This document shows positions 27,006 through 36,807 of a stretch of 64,000 nucleotides of DNA, piece by piece. Position numbers and translations under genes: made by a program. The notes below the pieces were generated by a model. It was given only the letters and a program-made list of their open reading frames with translations, was not told the origin of the DNA and made no database searches. The stretch is from Motiliproteus sp. MSK22-1 (GTDB taxonomy: Bacteria > Pseudomonadota > Gammaproteobacteria > Pseudomonadales > Balneatricaceae): assembly GCF_001968815.1 (NCBI RefSeq), contig NZ_MIEQ01000022.1, forward strand, positions 186,001 to 250,000, written 5' to 3'. Each line of letters begins with the position of its first letter. Position 1 is the stretch's first letter.

Positions 27006-30000
27006 TTAAACTTCTGTAGGCAGTGGCTGTGGAATTTGATCGTCTTCGCCGTCGAGCCAGTCAATCTTGCTCATCTTACGAACGACAACAAATTCATCAC
27101 GGTTACAACCTACGGTGCCGTAGTAGTTGAAACCATAAGACTGCTGTGCGTAACCACCGATCATATGGGTCGGCTTAGTCACAACACGGGTCACGGAGTT
27201 GTGCATACCACCACGGGTTCCGGTTGTTTCAGAACCTGGAATGTTGGTGATACGTTCCTGTGCGTGATACATCAGGGTCATACCTTCGTTAACGCGCTGA
27301 CTGACAACAACACGGCAGGTAATTGCGCCGTTGACGTTAAAGACTTCAACCCAGTCGTTGTCTTCGATGCCAACTTTTTGTGCGTCTACTTCAGACATCC
27401 AGATGATTGGTCCACCACGAGACAGGGTCTGCATCAACAGGTTGTCGGTGTACACACTGTGGATACCCCATTTTTGGTGAGGTGTGATCCAGTTCAGGGC
27501 GATCTCAGGATTGCCGTTGGACTTTTTGTTCATGATCGGACTAACAGTCTTGGTGTCGATCGGTGGACGGTAGCTACATAGTTGCTCACCGAAGGCCTGC
27601 ATCCACTCATGATCCTGGTAATACTGTTGACGACCGGTAATGGTTCTCCATGGAATCAATTCGTGAACGTTGGTGTAACCCGCGTTATAGCTCACATGTT
27701 CGTCTTCCAGTCCGGACCAGGTAGGAGATGAAATAATCTTACGAGGCTGAGCCACTACATCACGGAATCGAATCTTCTCTTCCTGCTTTGGCTTAGCCAG
27801 GTGAGTGTGGTCGCGACCAGTGAATTTACCCAGTGCGTCCCAGGCCTTGACTGCAACGTTACCGTTGGTTTCAGGGGCCAGAGTCAAAATCATTTCTGCG
27901 GCGTCTATTGCGGACTCCAGGTTTGGACGTCCTTCACTGATGCCTTCGTCAGTCACGCGATGGTTAAGGTCACCCAGCAGCTTAACGTCTTCTTCGGCGT
28001 TCCAGCTGATGCCCTTACCGCCGTTACCCAGTTTCTCCAGTAGAGGACCTACGGAGGTGAACTTCTTGTAGGTATTAGGGTAATCACGCTCAACGACAAC
28101 CATGCTAGGAGCTGTTTTTCCTGGAATCAGGTCACATTCGCCTTTCTTCCAGTCTTTGGCGCCGTAAGCCTGACCCAGCTCGCCTGCGGTATCGTGCAGC
28201 AATGGAACAGTAACGATATCTTTCTCTACGCCGAGAACACCTTCGGAAACTTCTGAGAACGCTTTGGCGATGCCCTTGTAGATTTCCCAGTCACTGCGCG
28301 CTTCCCAAGCAGGGTCAACAGCTTCGGTCAGCGGGTGAATGAAGGGGTGCATATCAGAGGTGTTGAGATCGTCTTTTTCGTACCAGGTTGCTGTTGGCAG
28401 TACGATATCAGAGAACACACAGGTAGAGGACATGCGGAAGTCCAGAGTGACTACCAGATCCAGTTTACCGGTCGGTGCATTTTCAACCCACTCGACTTCT
28501 GTCGGACGTACGCCGTCGACACCATTGTCATCATTCATCACGCCGTTCTTGGTGCCCAGGAAGTACTTGAGGAAGTACTCGTGACCTTTACCGGAAGAAC
28601 CGAGGATGTTGGAACGCCAGATGAACATATTGCGCGGGAAGTTCTCTGGGCTGTCTGGATTCTCACAGGCAAACTTGATACCGCCACTCTTCAGCTCTTG
28701 TACCAGATAATCCTTTGGATCCATGCCTGCTTCTTCAGCAGCTTTGGTGACTTCCAGTGGGTTCTTGTTGATCTGCGGAGCAGATGGCAACCAGCCCATA
28801 CGCTCTGCGCGAACGTTCCAGTCAATCATATGCTCAGGGAAAGTACTTTCGTCAGCAAGTGGAGAAAGAACTTCCTTGGCATTCAACTTCTCGTGGCGCC
28901 ACTGACTGGTGTGCGCGTAGAAGAAGGAGGTGGAGTTCATGTGACGAGGTGGACGGCTCCAGTCCAGACCGAATGCCAGTGGCTGCCAACCCGTCTGCGG
29001 ACGCAGCTTTTCCTGACCTACGTAGTGAGCCCAGCCACCACCGGACTGACCGATACAACCACACATCATCAGCATGTTGATCAGGCCACGGTAGTTCATG
29101 TCCATGTGGTACCAGTGGTTCATGGCGGCACCAACGATGATCATCGAGCGACCCCGGGTCTTGTCGGCGGTGTCTGCGAATTCGCGGGCTACCTGAATCA
29201 CCTTGTCACGGCTGACACCGGTGATCTTTTCCTGCCATGCCGGAGTGTAAGCGATATCGTCGTCGTAGCTGGTTGCCACGTTGCCGCCACCCAGACCACG
29301 ATCAAGGCCGTAGTTGGCCATCATCAGGTCGTACACGGTAGCGACCTTGGCTTCAGAGCCGTCAGCCAGCTTAATGGTGCGGGCTGGAACGTTACGGACC
29401 TGGATATCATCCTGGTTGTTAGCCGTGAAGTAAGCATGTTCCTGGCCACCAAAGTAAGGGAAGCCAACAGGTACTGCGTTCTTTTCACCGTCAATAAGGG
29501 ATAGTTGCAGTTTCGTTTCGGCGCCCTTAAGACCTTCGCGCTGTTCCAGATTCCACTTACCGTCTTCACCCCAACGGAAACCGACAGATCCGTTTGGTGC
29601 AACCATTTCACCGCTCTTTTCATCAAAAGCGATAGTTTTCCAGTCCGGGTTGTTGTCCTGACCCAGATTACCGTCAAGGTCTGCTGCACGAAGGAAGCGA
29701 GTGGACTTCAGGACACCGTCTTTATGCTCTTCCAGCATAACCAGCATTGGCATGTCGGAAGTTTGACGAGCGTACTCAGTGAAGTATTCGCTAGGCTTGT
29801 CGAGGTGGAATTCTTTCAGGATAACGTGACCGAACGCCATCGCCAGGGCAGCATCAGTGCCTTGCTTGGGGTTTAGCCACATGTCGGTCAGCTTGGATAC
29901 TTCGGCGTAATCCGGGGTGATGGAAACAGTCTTGGTTCCCTTGTAGCGTACCTCAGTGAAGAAGTGAGCATCCGGAGTACGAGTCTGAGGAACATTGGAA

Positions 30001-30758
30001 CCCCAAGCAATAATGTAGTTGGAGTTATACCAGTCTGCAGATTCTGGTACGTCAGTCTGCTCACCCCAGGTCATTGGAGAAGATGGAGGCAGGTCACAGT
30101 ACCAGTCGTAGAAACTCATGCAGACACCACCAATCAAGGAAAGGTAGCGAGAACCTGCTGCATAGGAAACCATGGACATCGCAGGAATTGGCGAGAAGCC
30201 GATGATACGGTCAGGACCGTATTTCTTCGCCGTGTATACGTTGGCGGCGGCGATCATTTCGTTAACTTCGTTCCAGGAAGAACGAATAAAGCCACCCATG
30301 CCACGCTTGGTCTTATAGGAGTCGGCTTTGGCCTGATCTTCAACAATTGATGACCAGGCATCTACTGGAGACATGCTGCGACGGGCATCGCGCCATAGCT
30401 TTAATAATGGCTTACGCACCTTAGGGTACTTAAGACGGTTGGCACTGTAAGTGTACCAGGAATAACTGGCACCACGCTGACAACCACGAGGTTCGTGGTT
30501 TGGCAGATCAGGGCGAGTACGAGGGTAGTCGGTCTGCTGGGTTTCCCAGGTGATCAGGCCGTTTTTAACATAAATTTTCCAGCTACAGGAACCAGTACAG
30601 TTTGCACCGTGAGTGGAGCGTACGATTTTGTCGTGCTGCCAGCGGGATCTGTAACTATCTTCCCAGGCGCGGTTTTCGTTGGTCACTTCACCGTGACCAT
30701 CTGCGAACTCGCCCTGTTTTTTCTTAAAGAACTGTAAGCGATCTAAAAAATGACTCAT
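27006..30758 (-). CDS. narG: Respiratory nitrate reductase alpha subunit NarG
   Basis: The start at 30758 (MSHFLDRLQFFKKKQ) is preferred over a TTG five codons upstream; TTGGAG precedes it. The 1250-residue protein has the FS0 motif THGANCTGSCSWKIYVKNG with its histidine ligand, GCQRGASYSWYTYSANRLKYP, and SFYDWYCDLPPSSPMTWGEQTDVPESADWYNSNYI, which holds the Asp that binds molybdenum. It has no Tat-type export signal beyond the vestigial start, so it faces the cytoplasm. It reduces nitrate to nitrite with bis-MGD. The operon order is narK1-narK2-narG-H-J-I. Confidence 0.98.
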   Translation of the reverse strand: MSHFLDRLQFFKKKQGEFADGHGEVTNENRAWEDSYRSRWQHDKIVRSTHGANCTGSCSWKIYVKNGLITWETQQTDYPRTRPDLPNHEPRGCQRGASYSWYTYSANRLKYPKVRKPLLKLWRDARRSMSPVDAWSSIVEDQAKADSYKTKRGMGGFIRSSWNEVNEMIAAANVYTAKKYGPDRIIGFSPIPAMSMVSYAAGSRYLSLIGGVCMSFYDWYCDLPPSSPMTWGEQTDVPESADWYNSNYIIAWGSNVPQTRTPDAHFFTEVRYKGTKTVSITPDYAEVSKLTDMWLNPKQGTDAALAMAFGHVILKEFHLDKPSEYFTEYARQTSDMPMLVMLEEHKDGVLKSTRFLRAADLDGNLGQDNNPDWKTIAFDEKSGEMVAPNGSVGFRWGEDGKWNLEQREGLKGAETKLQLSLIDGEKNAVPVGFPYFGGQEHAYFTANNQDDIQVRNVPARTIKLADGSEAKVATVYDLMMANYGLDRGLGGGNVATSYDDDIAYTPAWQEKITGVSRDKVIQVAREFADTADKTRGRSMIIVGAAMNHWYHMDMNYRGLINMLMMCGCIGQSGGGWAHYVGQEKLRPQTGWQPLAFGLDWSRPPRHMNSTSFFYAHTSQWRHEKLNAKEVLSPLADESTFPEHMIDWNVRAERMGWLPSAPQINKNPLEVTKAAEEAGMDPKDYLVQELKSGGIKFACENPDSPENFPRNMFIWRSNILGSSGKGHEYFLKYFLGTKNGVMNDDNGVDGVRPTEVEWVENAPTGKLDLVVTLDFRMSSTCVFSDIVLPTATWYEKDDLNTSDMHPFIHPLTEAVDPAWEARSDWEIYKGIAKAFSEVSEGVLGVEKDIVTVPLLHDTAGELGQAYGAKDWKKGECDLIPGKTAPSMVVVERDYPNTYKKFTSVGPLLEKLGNGGKGISWNAEEDVKLLGDLNHRVTDEGISEGRPNLESAIDAAEMILTLAPETNGNVAVKAWDALGKFTGRDHTHLAKPKQEEKIRFRDVVAQPRKIISSPTWSGLEDEHVSYNAGYTNVHELIPWRTITGRQQYYQDHEWMQAFGEQLCSYRPPIDTKTVSPIMNKKSNGNPEIALNWITPHQKWGIHSVYTDNLLMQTLSRGGPIIWMSEVDAQKVGIEDNDWVEVFNVNGAITCRVVVSQRVNEGMTLMYHAQERITNIPGSETTGTRGGMHNSVTRVVTKPTHMIGGYAQQSYGFNYYGTVGCNRDEFVVVRKMSKIDWLDGEDDQIPQPLPTEV

Positions 30759-30864
30759 TGCCTTTAACTCCAAATGGATTGAGTTTTTTAGGGACTCGGC
30801 CCCTCAGCGCATGATTATTATTAGTTATCTTCCATGATTACGGCGGTAAACCGTTGACCAAAAT

Positions 30865-30892
30865 GCCACCTGAAAGCGCTCTCTCAGGTGGC
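30865..30892 (-). terminator. Hairpin between narK2 and narG, T-tract on minus strand
   Basis: A perfect 9-bp stem GCCACCTGA / TCAGGTGGC has a 10-base loop; on the minus strand it is followed by ATTTTGG. It could terminate part of the narK transcripts or act as a processing or stability element before narG. Confidence 0.55.
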
Positions 30893-30936
30893 TGATTTGT
30901 GGATCTTCCTCAAATCATGTAACAAGCGCGTCGTAA

Positions 30937-30966
30937 TTAACCCCTCCAGTTAAGCGGAGGGGTTAA
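30937..30966 (-). terminator. Hairpin just after narK2
   Basis: A perfect 11-bp stem TTAACCCCTCC / GGAGGGGTTAA with an 8-base loop begins 11 bp past the narK2 stop. There is only a short AATTA tail, so 3' end stabilisation or attenuation is as likely as full termination. Together with the next hairpin it separates narK from narG expression. Confidence 0.55.
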
Positions 30967-30976
30967 GAGTTACAAA

Positions 30977-32581
30977 TTAAGGATTCTTGAATTCAGCACC
31001 TGGACGCAGGTAGTACCACCAGTTGATAGCAATACACAGGGCATAGAAAACAGCGAAGCCGTAAAGTGCATTCTCTGGAGTGGTCAGCTTGATCTGCTCA
31101 CCAAGAACCTTAGGAATAATGAAAGCACCGTAAGCGGCAACTGCTGAAGTCCAACCCAGTACCGGGCCAGCCTGCTCTTTGTCGAATACCATTGAGATGG
31201 TGCGGAAAGTGGAACCGTTACCGATACCTGTTGCTGCAAACAACACAAGGAACAGAATCAGGAAGGGTACAAAGAACTCTTCAGGAGTCGCTGAGGCATA
31301 TGCTTGCTTCATGTAGTAAGCAACGCCTACTGCGCTTGCGATCATAACGATGGCACATAGCTGAGTAACCTTGGCACCACCAACCTTGTCCGCAATCCAA
31401 CCGCCCACAGGGCGGATAAGAGCACCGATGAAGGGGCCCATCCAGGCGTACATTAAGGCACTTGGACCGTTAGGATTGGCCAGATCATGGTTCATTACAC
31501 CGTCAACCAGTACGTGCTGGTAGCCGAAGATTACTTTGATGGAAAGACCGAAAGCAGCAGCAAAACCAATGAACGATCCAAAGGTCATGGTGTAGATAAC
31601 ACTCATGGCCCAGGTGTGCTGGTTATTGAAAATTTTGTACTGACGGTTAAGATTCTGCTTGATCTGGCCAGGCAGCAATTTCAGCATAAATACAGTCAGG
31701 GCAATAACGATCGGTAGTACGATCCACTTACTGACACCAAAGCCGGAACCACCGACTTTCTCAGGAAGCAGCAGCCATAAGCCGAACAGCGCAGCAATGA
31801 AGCCTATGCCCAGCATGCCGCTGATCATTGAGAAGGAAGCGATTGGAGACGGCAAATCAGGAGTGACATGGTCAGCCTTGATGTTGTTCATACCGAACCA
31901 GCCGATCAGGGCCAGTGGAATCAGGAACACCAGCCATACGTAACCGGCATTATGAATCCAGGCGTCAGACCCGGCAGGAATCTTACCGATCAGGGTACCG
32001 GAAGTGTTGACCAGCTCCATCGGCTCACCACCGAAGATACCAAAGGTCATAACCAGAGGTACCAGGATCTGCATGGTAGTAACACCGAAGTTACCTAAGC
32101 CCGCATTCAAACCCAGAGCCAAACCCTGCTGCTTCTTAGGAAAGAAGAAGCTGATGTTGGACATGGAAGATGCGAAGTTACCACCACCGAAACCAGAAAG
32201 CAGGGCCAGGATCTGAAACACCCAGAGAGGAGTATTCTTGTCCTGCAAAGCGATACCGGCACCGATTGCTGGAAGCATCAGCAAGGCTGTGGTGAAGACG
32301 ATGGTGTTGCGACCACCGGCCAGACGAATGAAGAAACTACTCGGTATTCGCAGGGTTGCACCGGTAAGCCCGGCCACAGCCATTAGAGTGAAGAGTTCTG
32401 ACTTGGCAAATGGGAATCCGAGGTTCAGCATCTGAATGGTGATGATGCCCCAGTACAGCCATACGGCGAAGCCACAAAGCAAGCTTGGGATGGAGATCCA
32501 GAGATTGCGATTAGCAACCTTCTTTCCTTCGCTCTCCCAAAACTTGGGATCTTCGACGTCCCAGTTTTTTATATCTGACAT
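30977..32581 (-). CDS. narK2: Nitrate/nitrite transporter, NarK2 type
   Basis: The 534-residue MFS protein follows GGAGG and has about 12 hydrophobic segments. It carries NNP-family nitrate signatures: LSGFGGGNFASSMSNISFFFPKKQQGLALGLNAGLGNFGVTTMQ in helix 5, and the second-half LFAATGIGNGSTFRTISMVF. Type II NarK proteins mainly exchange nitrate for nitrite. It lies downstream of narK1 and upstream of narG, as in Pseudomonas. Confidence 0.93.
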   Translation of the reverse strand: MSDIKNWDVEDPKFWESEGKKVANRNLWISIPSLLCGFAVWLYWGIITIQMLNLGFPFAKSELFTLMAVAGLTGATLRIPSSFFIRLAGGRNTIVFTTALLMLPAIGAGIALQDKNTPLWVFQILALLSGFGGGNFASSMSNISFFFPKKQQGLALGLNAGLGNFGVTTMQILVPLVMTFGIFGGEPMELVNTSGTLIGKIPAGSDAWIHNAGYVWLVFLIPLALIGWFGMNNIKADHVTPDLPSPIASFSMISGMLGIGFIAALFGLWLLLPEKVGGSGFGVSKWIVLPIVIALTVFMLKLLPGQIKQNLNRQYKIFNNQHTWAMSVIYTMTFGSFIGFAAAFGLSIKVIFGYQHVLVDGVMNHDLANPNGPSALMYAWMGPFIGALIRPVGGWIADKVGGAKVTQLCAIVMIASAVGVAYYMKQAYASATPEEFFVPFLILFLVLFAATGIGNGSTFRTISMVFDKEQAGPVLGWTSAVAAYGAFIIPKVLGEQIKLTTPENALYGFAVFYALCIAINWWYYLRPGAEFKNP

Positions 32582-32664
32582 TGAATTGCCTCCAAATGAG
32601 CAAAAAGTACTTCAAACCAAAAAACGTAAACCATAAACACTAACTACAAATTCAGCTGCCACGC

Positions 32665-33933
32665 TTATTCCAGCTCAGCGGCCATGTTCTCCTTAAAGTT
32701 GTTTTCCTCAGCGCCTTTTTCTTTGGCGAATGACCAGTGCATCCATACCAATGAAACGCAGGTTGCACCGTAAAGAATCATGAAAATCGCGGAATTGATG
32801 TTGAACATGTCGATGAAGAAGCCAAACATGATCGGTAGCAGGAAGCCTCCGAGACCACCGGCCAGACCAACCACACCGGAGACGACGCCGAGATTTTCCG
32901 GATATTCTTCAGAGAGGAATTTGAATACCGAAGCCTTACCGAAGCCCCAGGCGATACCAACGATGAACAGTAGAGCTGTGAATACCCAGACATTCAGACC
33001 AAACTCAAAAGTGGCGCTGCCACCATCGGCGGTCTGAACAGTGAAGGCTGTTTGCGGATAAGAAAGCAGGAACAAACAGACCCAGCAAATCCACATCACC
33101 CACCAGGTGACTTTGTAAGCGCCGTACTTATCGGAAAACCAACCACCCAAAGCGCGGATGATACCCGATGGTAGAACGAAGATGCTGGCGAGTAGCGCAG
33201 CCTGCTGGATTTCAAAACCATATTCGTTGATGTAATACTTGGTCATCCATAGAGAAAGGGCTACGAAACCACCGAATACGATGGAGTAATATTGGCAGTA
33301 GCGCCAGACGTTGCGATCTTTAAGGACTGAAAGTTGCTCTTTGAAGGTTACGTTGGAAGAAACTTTGTGGTCCGGGTCGGAGTAAGTGAACATCCAGTAC
33401 AGCACCACAGTGACTGCCATGAATACCGCATAGACCTTCGGAACGGCAGTCCAACCGTAAGCGACGACGATGGAAGGGGCAATAAACTTTGTCACAGCCG
33501 CTCCGGCGTTTCCGGCACCGAAGATACCCATTGCCAGTCCCTGGGTATCTTTGTCAAACCACTTGGCGGTGTAGCTGATACCGACGGAAAAGGATGCACC
33601 TGCAATGCCGACAAAAAGGCCCAGAATCAGAAACTGCCAGTATTGGGTGGCTTCTCCAATCAACCACAGGGGCACCAGCATGGTGCACAGCAGTAACATA
33701 AATACCACTCTGCCACCGAATTTGTCGGTCAGCATCCCCGCAGGAAGTCTAAAGATGGCACCAGTCAAAATAGGGGTTGCGACCAGCAGACCAAACTGTG
33801 TTTCGGTCAGTGTTAGCAGCTCTTTGATTGGGATTCCGATAATCGAAAACATCACCCAGACTGCAAAGCAAGCAGTGAAGGCGTAGGTGTTCATGGTCAA
33901 CACCGACAGCTGCTTTCTTCGAAATGATGCCAT
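32665..33933 (-). CDS. narK1: Nitrate transporter, NarK1 type
   Basis: The 422-residue MFS protein follows GGAG. Signatures include LFVGIAGASFSVGISYTAKWFDKDTQGLAMGIFGAGNAGAAVTKF and the second-half GFGKASVFKFLSEEYPENLGVVSGVVGLAGGLGGF, as in type I NarK nitrate/proton symporters. In Paracoccus this type is fused to the type II protein; here they are separate genes 83 bp apart. It is first in the operon, reading from the FNR/NarL control region shared with narX. Confidence 0.93.
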   Translation of the reverse strand: MASFRRKQLSVLTMNTYAFTACFAVWVMFSIIGIPIKELLTLTETQFGLLVATPILTGAIFRLPAGMLTDKFGGRVVFMLLLCTMLVPLWLIGEATQYWQFLILGLFVGIAGASFSVGISYTAKWFDKDTQGLAMGIFGAGNAGAAVTKFIAPSIVVAYGWTAVPKVYAVFMAVTVVLYWMFTYSDPDHKVSSNVTFKEQLSVLKDRNVWRYCQYYSIVFGGFVALSLWMTKYYINEYGFEIQQAALLASIFVLPSGIIRALGGWFSDKYGAYKVTWWVMWICWVCLFLLSYPQTAFTVQTADGGSATFEFGLNVWVFTALLFIVGIAWGFGKASVFKFLSEEYPENLGVVSGVVGLAGGLGGFLLPIMFGFFIDMFNINSAIFMILYGATCVSLVWMHWSFAKEKGAEENNFKENMAAELE

Positions 33934-33981
33934 TTAACAACTCCGTGATAAAATGCTCGGTATGGTTATGGATGTGTAAGG

Positions 33982-33999
33982 TACCCATATCAGTGATAT
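33982..33999. promoter_or_regulatory. NarL-type heptamer and short palindrome
   Basis: TACCCAT at 33982-33988 fits the NarL heptamer consensus TACYYMT exactly. It overlaps a 13-bp palindrome ATATCAGTGATAT at 33987-33999. Both lie between the FNR box and the narK1 start, where a NarL dimer could affect narK1 transcription. Confidence 0.5.
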
Positions 34000-34005
34000 G
34001 GAAAC

Positions 34006-34019
34006 TTGATCTAGATCAT
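34006..34019. promoter_or_regulatory. FNR/Anr box in the narK1-narX intergenic region
   Basis: TTGATCTAGATCAT matches TTGATNNNNATCAA at 9 of 10 defined positions. Its centre is about 79 bp from the narK1 start and 152 bp from the narX start, so it fits a -41.5 activator site for narK1. It would give anaerobic induction of the nar operon. Confidence 0.85.
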
Positions 34020-34045
34020 TCGGCTTTTGGCAATCGGGCTCCATC

Positions 34046-34061
34046 TACCTCTATGGTGGTA
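34046..34061. promoter_or_regulatory. Possible 7-2-7 NarL site
   Basis: TACCTCT, two bases, then GGTGGTA. The left heptamer fits TACYYMT fully and the right one matches its complement at five of seven positions. This is the head-to-head arrangement NarL prefers. It lies 27 bp upstream of the FNR box from narK1's side. Confidence 0.5.
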
Positions 34062-34164
34062 GTGTCTTGATGCTGTTTAATTTCTTGATAAATAAGATAA
34101 AAGTATATCTTTTTGATGTTTTGACAGATTCTGAAAGTATTCGGAAATATTTGGAGGTATTCGT

Positions 34165-36024
34165 GTGCAGAATGAAGAATTAGGCTCCACTAAACACCAT
34201 TCCATCGTGTTTCGGGCTGCGCTCATTCTGTTCGGTGTCGGGATGTTAGTGTTTTTCAGCTGGTTGGCATCGGTGATCGTCACTGAGAGTACGGACGGTG
34301 ATGCCGCCACGATTAATATCTCCGGATCTTTGCGCATGCAGGCGTATCGTATTGCTACGGTATTGGCTGCACCCAATGTTGACCTCAATAAGCTGGAAGC
34401 AGAAACGGCTTCTTTCGAGGCTCGCTTAAACAGTCCTGTGCTTACTCAGTATATTCGTATTGCCGGTGATCATAATGAGCTGACTCCTGCATATCAGAAT
34501 GTGACGTCTTTGTGGAATAACAAAATGCGTCCGTTGCTTGACCCCGCCAGCGTACAGATTGATGAGAATCGGCAGGCATTTCTGGCTCTGGTTGATGATT
34601 TTGTAAATGATGTCGACCAGGTCGTACTGCTCATTCAGAACAAAGCCGAGGATAAAATAACGTTGCTTCGTGCTGTTGGCGGAATCAGCATGTTCGGCGT
34701 CGTCATCGTTATGGTTATCGCCATGTATGGCTTACGGTTAACCATTGTTGCGCCATTGAATGATCTGGTGCTGGCGGCTGAGAAAATTCGAAAGGGAGAT
34801 ATGTCGGCTCGTGTTACCTATAAGGGAGACGATGAGCTGGGCCTGTTGGGTGAATCCTTTAATCTGATGACCGATGAGTTAAGTCGGCTCTATGATGATT
34901 TAGAACAACGGGTCGTGACTAAAACCAGGAAACTGACCCAGGCCAATAATGCCTTGGCGCTGGTTTACGATATTACTCAACGGCTGAGCTATGAACAGCA
35001 CCCAGAGAGCCAATTCACCAAAATTCTGGCTCAACTGGAAACGGCTACATCTTTGCGGGATATTCAGTTATGCATTGAAAAACCCAGCATTAAGAATGCG
35101 TTGCTAATTACGACCTCTGAGCAATCAGGAATATCCAGTAGCTGCGATTCACTGCTGCGTTGTGATACCTGCGATACCTGTGAGGAAAAACCGGATGGCA
35201 GTGGCTCCAGAGAATTTCATTATTTTCCGATCCGTGACAATGAAAAGCGCTATGGTACTTTGCAGGCCAGCACTGCCAATGGGATTGAAGCCTGGGAGAG
35301 GCGGCTGATGGAAACAGTTGCTGAATCCTTTGCCACACGTTTGCGTCTCAGCACCCATACTGAACAGCAGCGCCGTATCGTGCTGATGGAAGAGCGCACG
35401 GTGATTGCCCGGGAACTTCATGACTCTTTGGCCCAGGCACTGTCTTATCTGAAAATTCAAGTTACTCTGTTCAAAAACCTCTGGCGTAACGATGCGCCTG
35501 CCGAAAAAACCGAAGCCGTGTTGGACGAGCTGAGTAACGGGTTGAATTCAGCCTACCGTCAGCTCCGTGAGCTGCTGACCACCTTCAGGTTAACCACTGA
35601 TGGCTCTGGCCTGGAACCAACCTTACGTAGTACCGTGGAAGAATTTAATCGTAAAGGGGTTTTTACTGCGACCCTGGATTATTCACTTTCCCAGCAAGCA
35701 CTAAGCCCAAATGAAGAAGTCAATGTCATTCAGATTGTACGGGAGGCTCTTTCCAATGCTTTCCACCACTCGCAAGCGGACCAGGTTACTATTTCTTTAT
35801 TTGATAACAATCAGGATAAAATTCTGGTCCAGGTACGCGACAATGGCATTGGTATCAAGGACAATCCAGGCAAAACAGCCCATTATGGTTTGGCAATAAT
35901 GCAGGACCGAGCAGAAAGTCTGAAAGGGCGTGTGACTGTTTCACGGATCGAACCGACCGGAACCTGTGTTGAACTTGAATTTGCGCCTCAGGCCTTTGCA
36001 GAATTAAAGACGCTCAGTGGCTAA
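34165..36024 (+). CDS. narX: Nitrate/nitrite sensor histidine kinase NarX
   Basis: GGAGG precedes a GTG start. The 619-residue protein has TM1 (about 15-40), then a periplasmic P-box (DAATINISGSLRMQAYRIATVLA) that binds nitrate, TM2 (about 172-198), a HAMP linker (LNDLVLAAEKIRKGDMSARVTYKGDDELGLLGESFNLM), and a GAF-like central module. That module has a cysteine cluster at 327, 333, 336 and 339. The HPK7 kinase follows with ARELHDSLAQALSYLKIQV (phospho-acceptor His419), an N box (EALSNAFHHSQ) and a G box (DNGIGI). It is paired with narL 83 bp downstream. Confidence 0.96.
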   Translation: MQNEELGSTKHHSIVFRAALILFGVGMLVFFSWLASVIVTESTDGDAATINISGSLRMQAYRIATVLAAPNVDLNKLEAETASFEARLNSPVLTQYIRIAGDHNELTPAYQNVTSLWNNKMRPLLDPASVQIDENRQAFLALVDDFVNDVDQVVLLIQNKAEDKITLLRAVGGISMFGVVIVMVIAMYGLRLTIVAPLNDLVLAAEKIRKGDMSARVTYKGDDELGLLGESFNLMTDELSRLYDDLEQRVVTKTRKLTQANNALALVYDITQRLSYEQHPESQFTKILAQLETATSLRDIQLCIEKPSIKNALLITTSEQSGISSSCDSLLRCDTCDTCEEKPDGSGSREFHYFPIRDNEKRYGTLQASTANGIEAWERRLMETVAESFATRLRLSTHTEQQRRIVLMEERTVIARELHDSLAQALSYLKIQVTLFKNLWRNDAPAEKTEAVLDELSNGLNSAYRQLRELLTTFRLTTDGSGLEPTLRSTVEEFNRKGVFTATLDYSLSQQALSPNEEVNVIQIVREALSNAFHHSQADQVTISLFDNNQDKILVQVRDNGIGIKDNPGKTAHYGLAIMQDRAESLKGRVTVSRIEPTGTCVELEFAPQAFAELKTLSG

Positions 36025-36107
36025 AGCGACTGGATAAAATGAAGATCAATGAAACTGGAATAGTTAACTGCTCCAATTGAAGTTTTCAAATATTTGAGGA
36101 ATAACAA

Positions 36108-36755
36108 TTGACCGAACAGAGTAAAATAGTTGTTGTTGATGATCATCCTCTAATGCGACAAGGAATTATTCAGCTACTGGCCCTGGAGCAGAGTTTTAGT
36201 GTTGTAGGAGAAGCGAGTAACGGCGAAGATGCACTTAAGGTTGTGCTTGAACAGGATCCAGACGTTGTCTTGATGGATCTGAATATGAAAGGAATGGATG
36301 GCATCGAAAGTTTAAAGCTGCTGCGGGAAAATGATGTCGGCGCAAAAATCATCATGTTTACCGTTTCAGACGAAAATGAAGATGTAATCAATGCCCTGCG
36401 TAGTGGCGCTGACGGTTATCTACTAAAAGACATGGAGCCGGAAGAATTACTGGAGCGCCTGAGAAGCGCCATCTCAGGACAGATGGTATTGAGCCCGGAG
36501 CTGATGCATATTCTTGCATCTGAACTACGCCATGATCCAAAGGTCCCGAAAGAGCCCGAAATCAGTAACTTAACCAAACGGGAAAAAGAAATCCTCAAAC
36601 AAATTGCGGCGGGTCAGAGTAATAAACAGATTGGCCGAAAATTTGATATAGCTGAGGGCACCGTCAAGGTTCATGTCAAAAACCTGTTAAAGAAGATGAA
36701 TCTTCGTTCTCGGGTGGAAGCGGCTGTCTGGGCTGTGGAGAACAAGCTGAAGTAG
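36108..36755 (+). CDS. narL: Nitrate response regulator NarL
   Basis: The 215-residue protein starts at a TTG seven bases after GAGGA. The receiver domain has the DD pair at 11-12, phospho-acceptor Asp57 in VVLMDLNMKGMDG and conserved K in LLKDMEPEE. The C-terminal LuxR-type helix-turn-helix (LTKREKEILKQIAAGQSNKQIGRKFDIAEGTVKVHVKNLLKKM) binds TACYYMT heptamers. A small AACTC-ATT-GAGTT hairpin with a T tail (36805-36820) may end the transcript and overlaps the convergent gene's stop. Confidence 0.96.
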   Translation: MTEQSKIVVVDDHPLMRQGIIQLLALEQSFSVVGEASNGEDALKVVLEQDPDVVLMDLNMKGMDGIESLKLLRENDVGAKIIMFTVSDENEDVINALRSGADGYLLKDMEPEELLERLRSAISGQMVLSPELMHILASELRHDPKVPKEPEISNLTKREKEILKQIAAGQSNKQIGRKFDIAEGTVKVHVKNLLKKMNLRSRVEAAVWAVENKLK

Positions 36756-36807
36756 TGGCTGTTTATCGTCGGTTATTTATGCTGAATACTGGCTGTACTC
36801 AGTGAAC

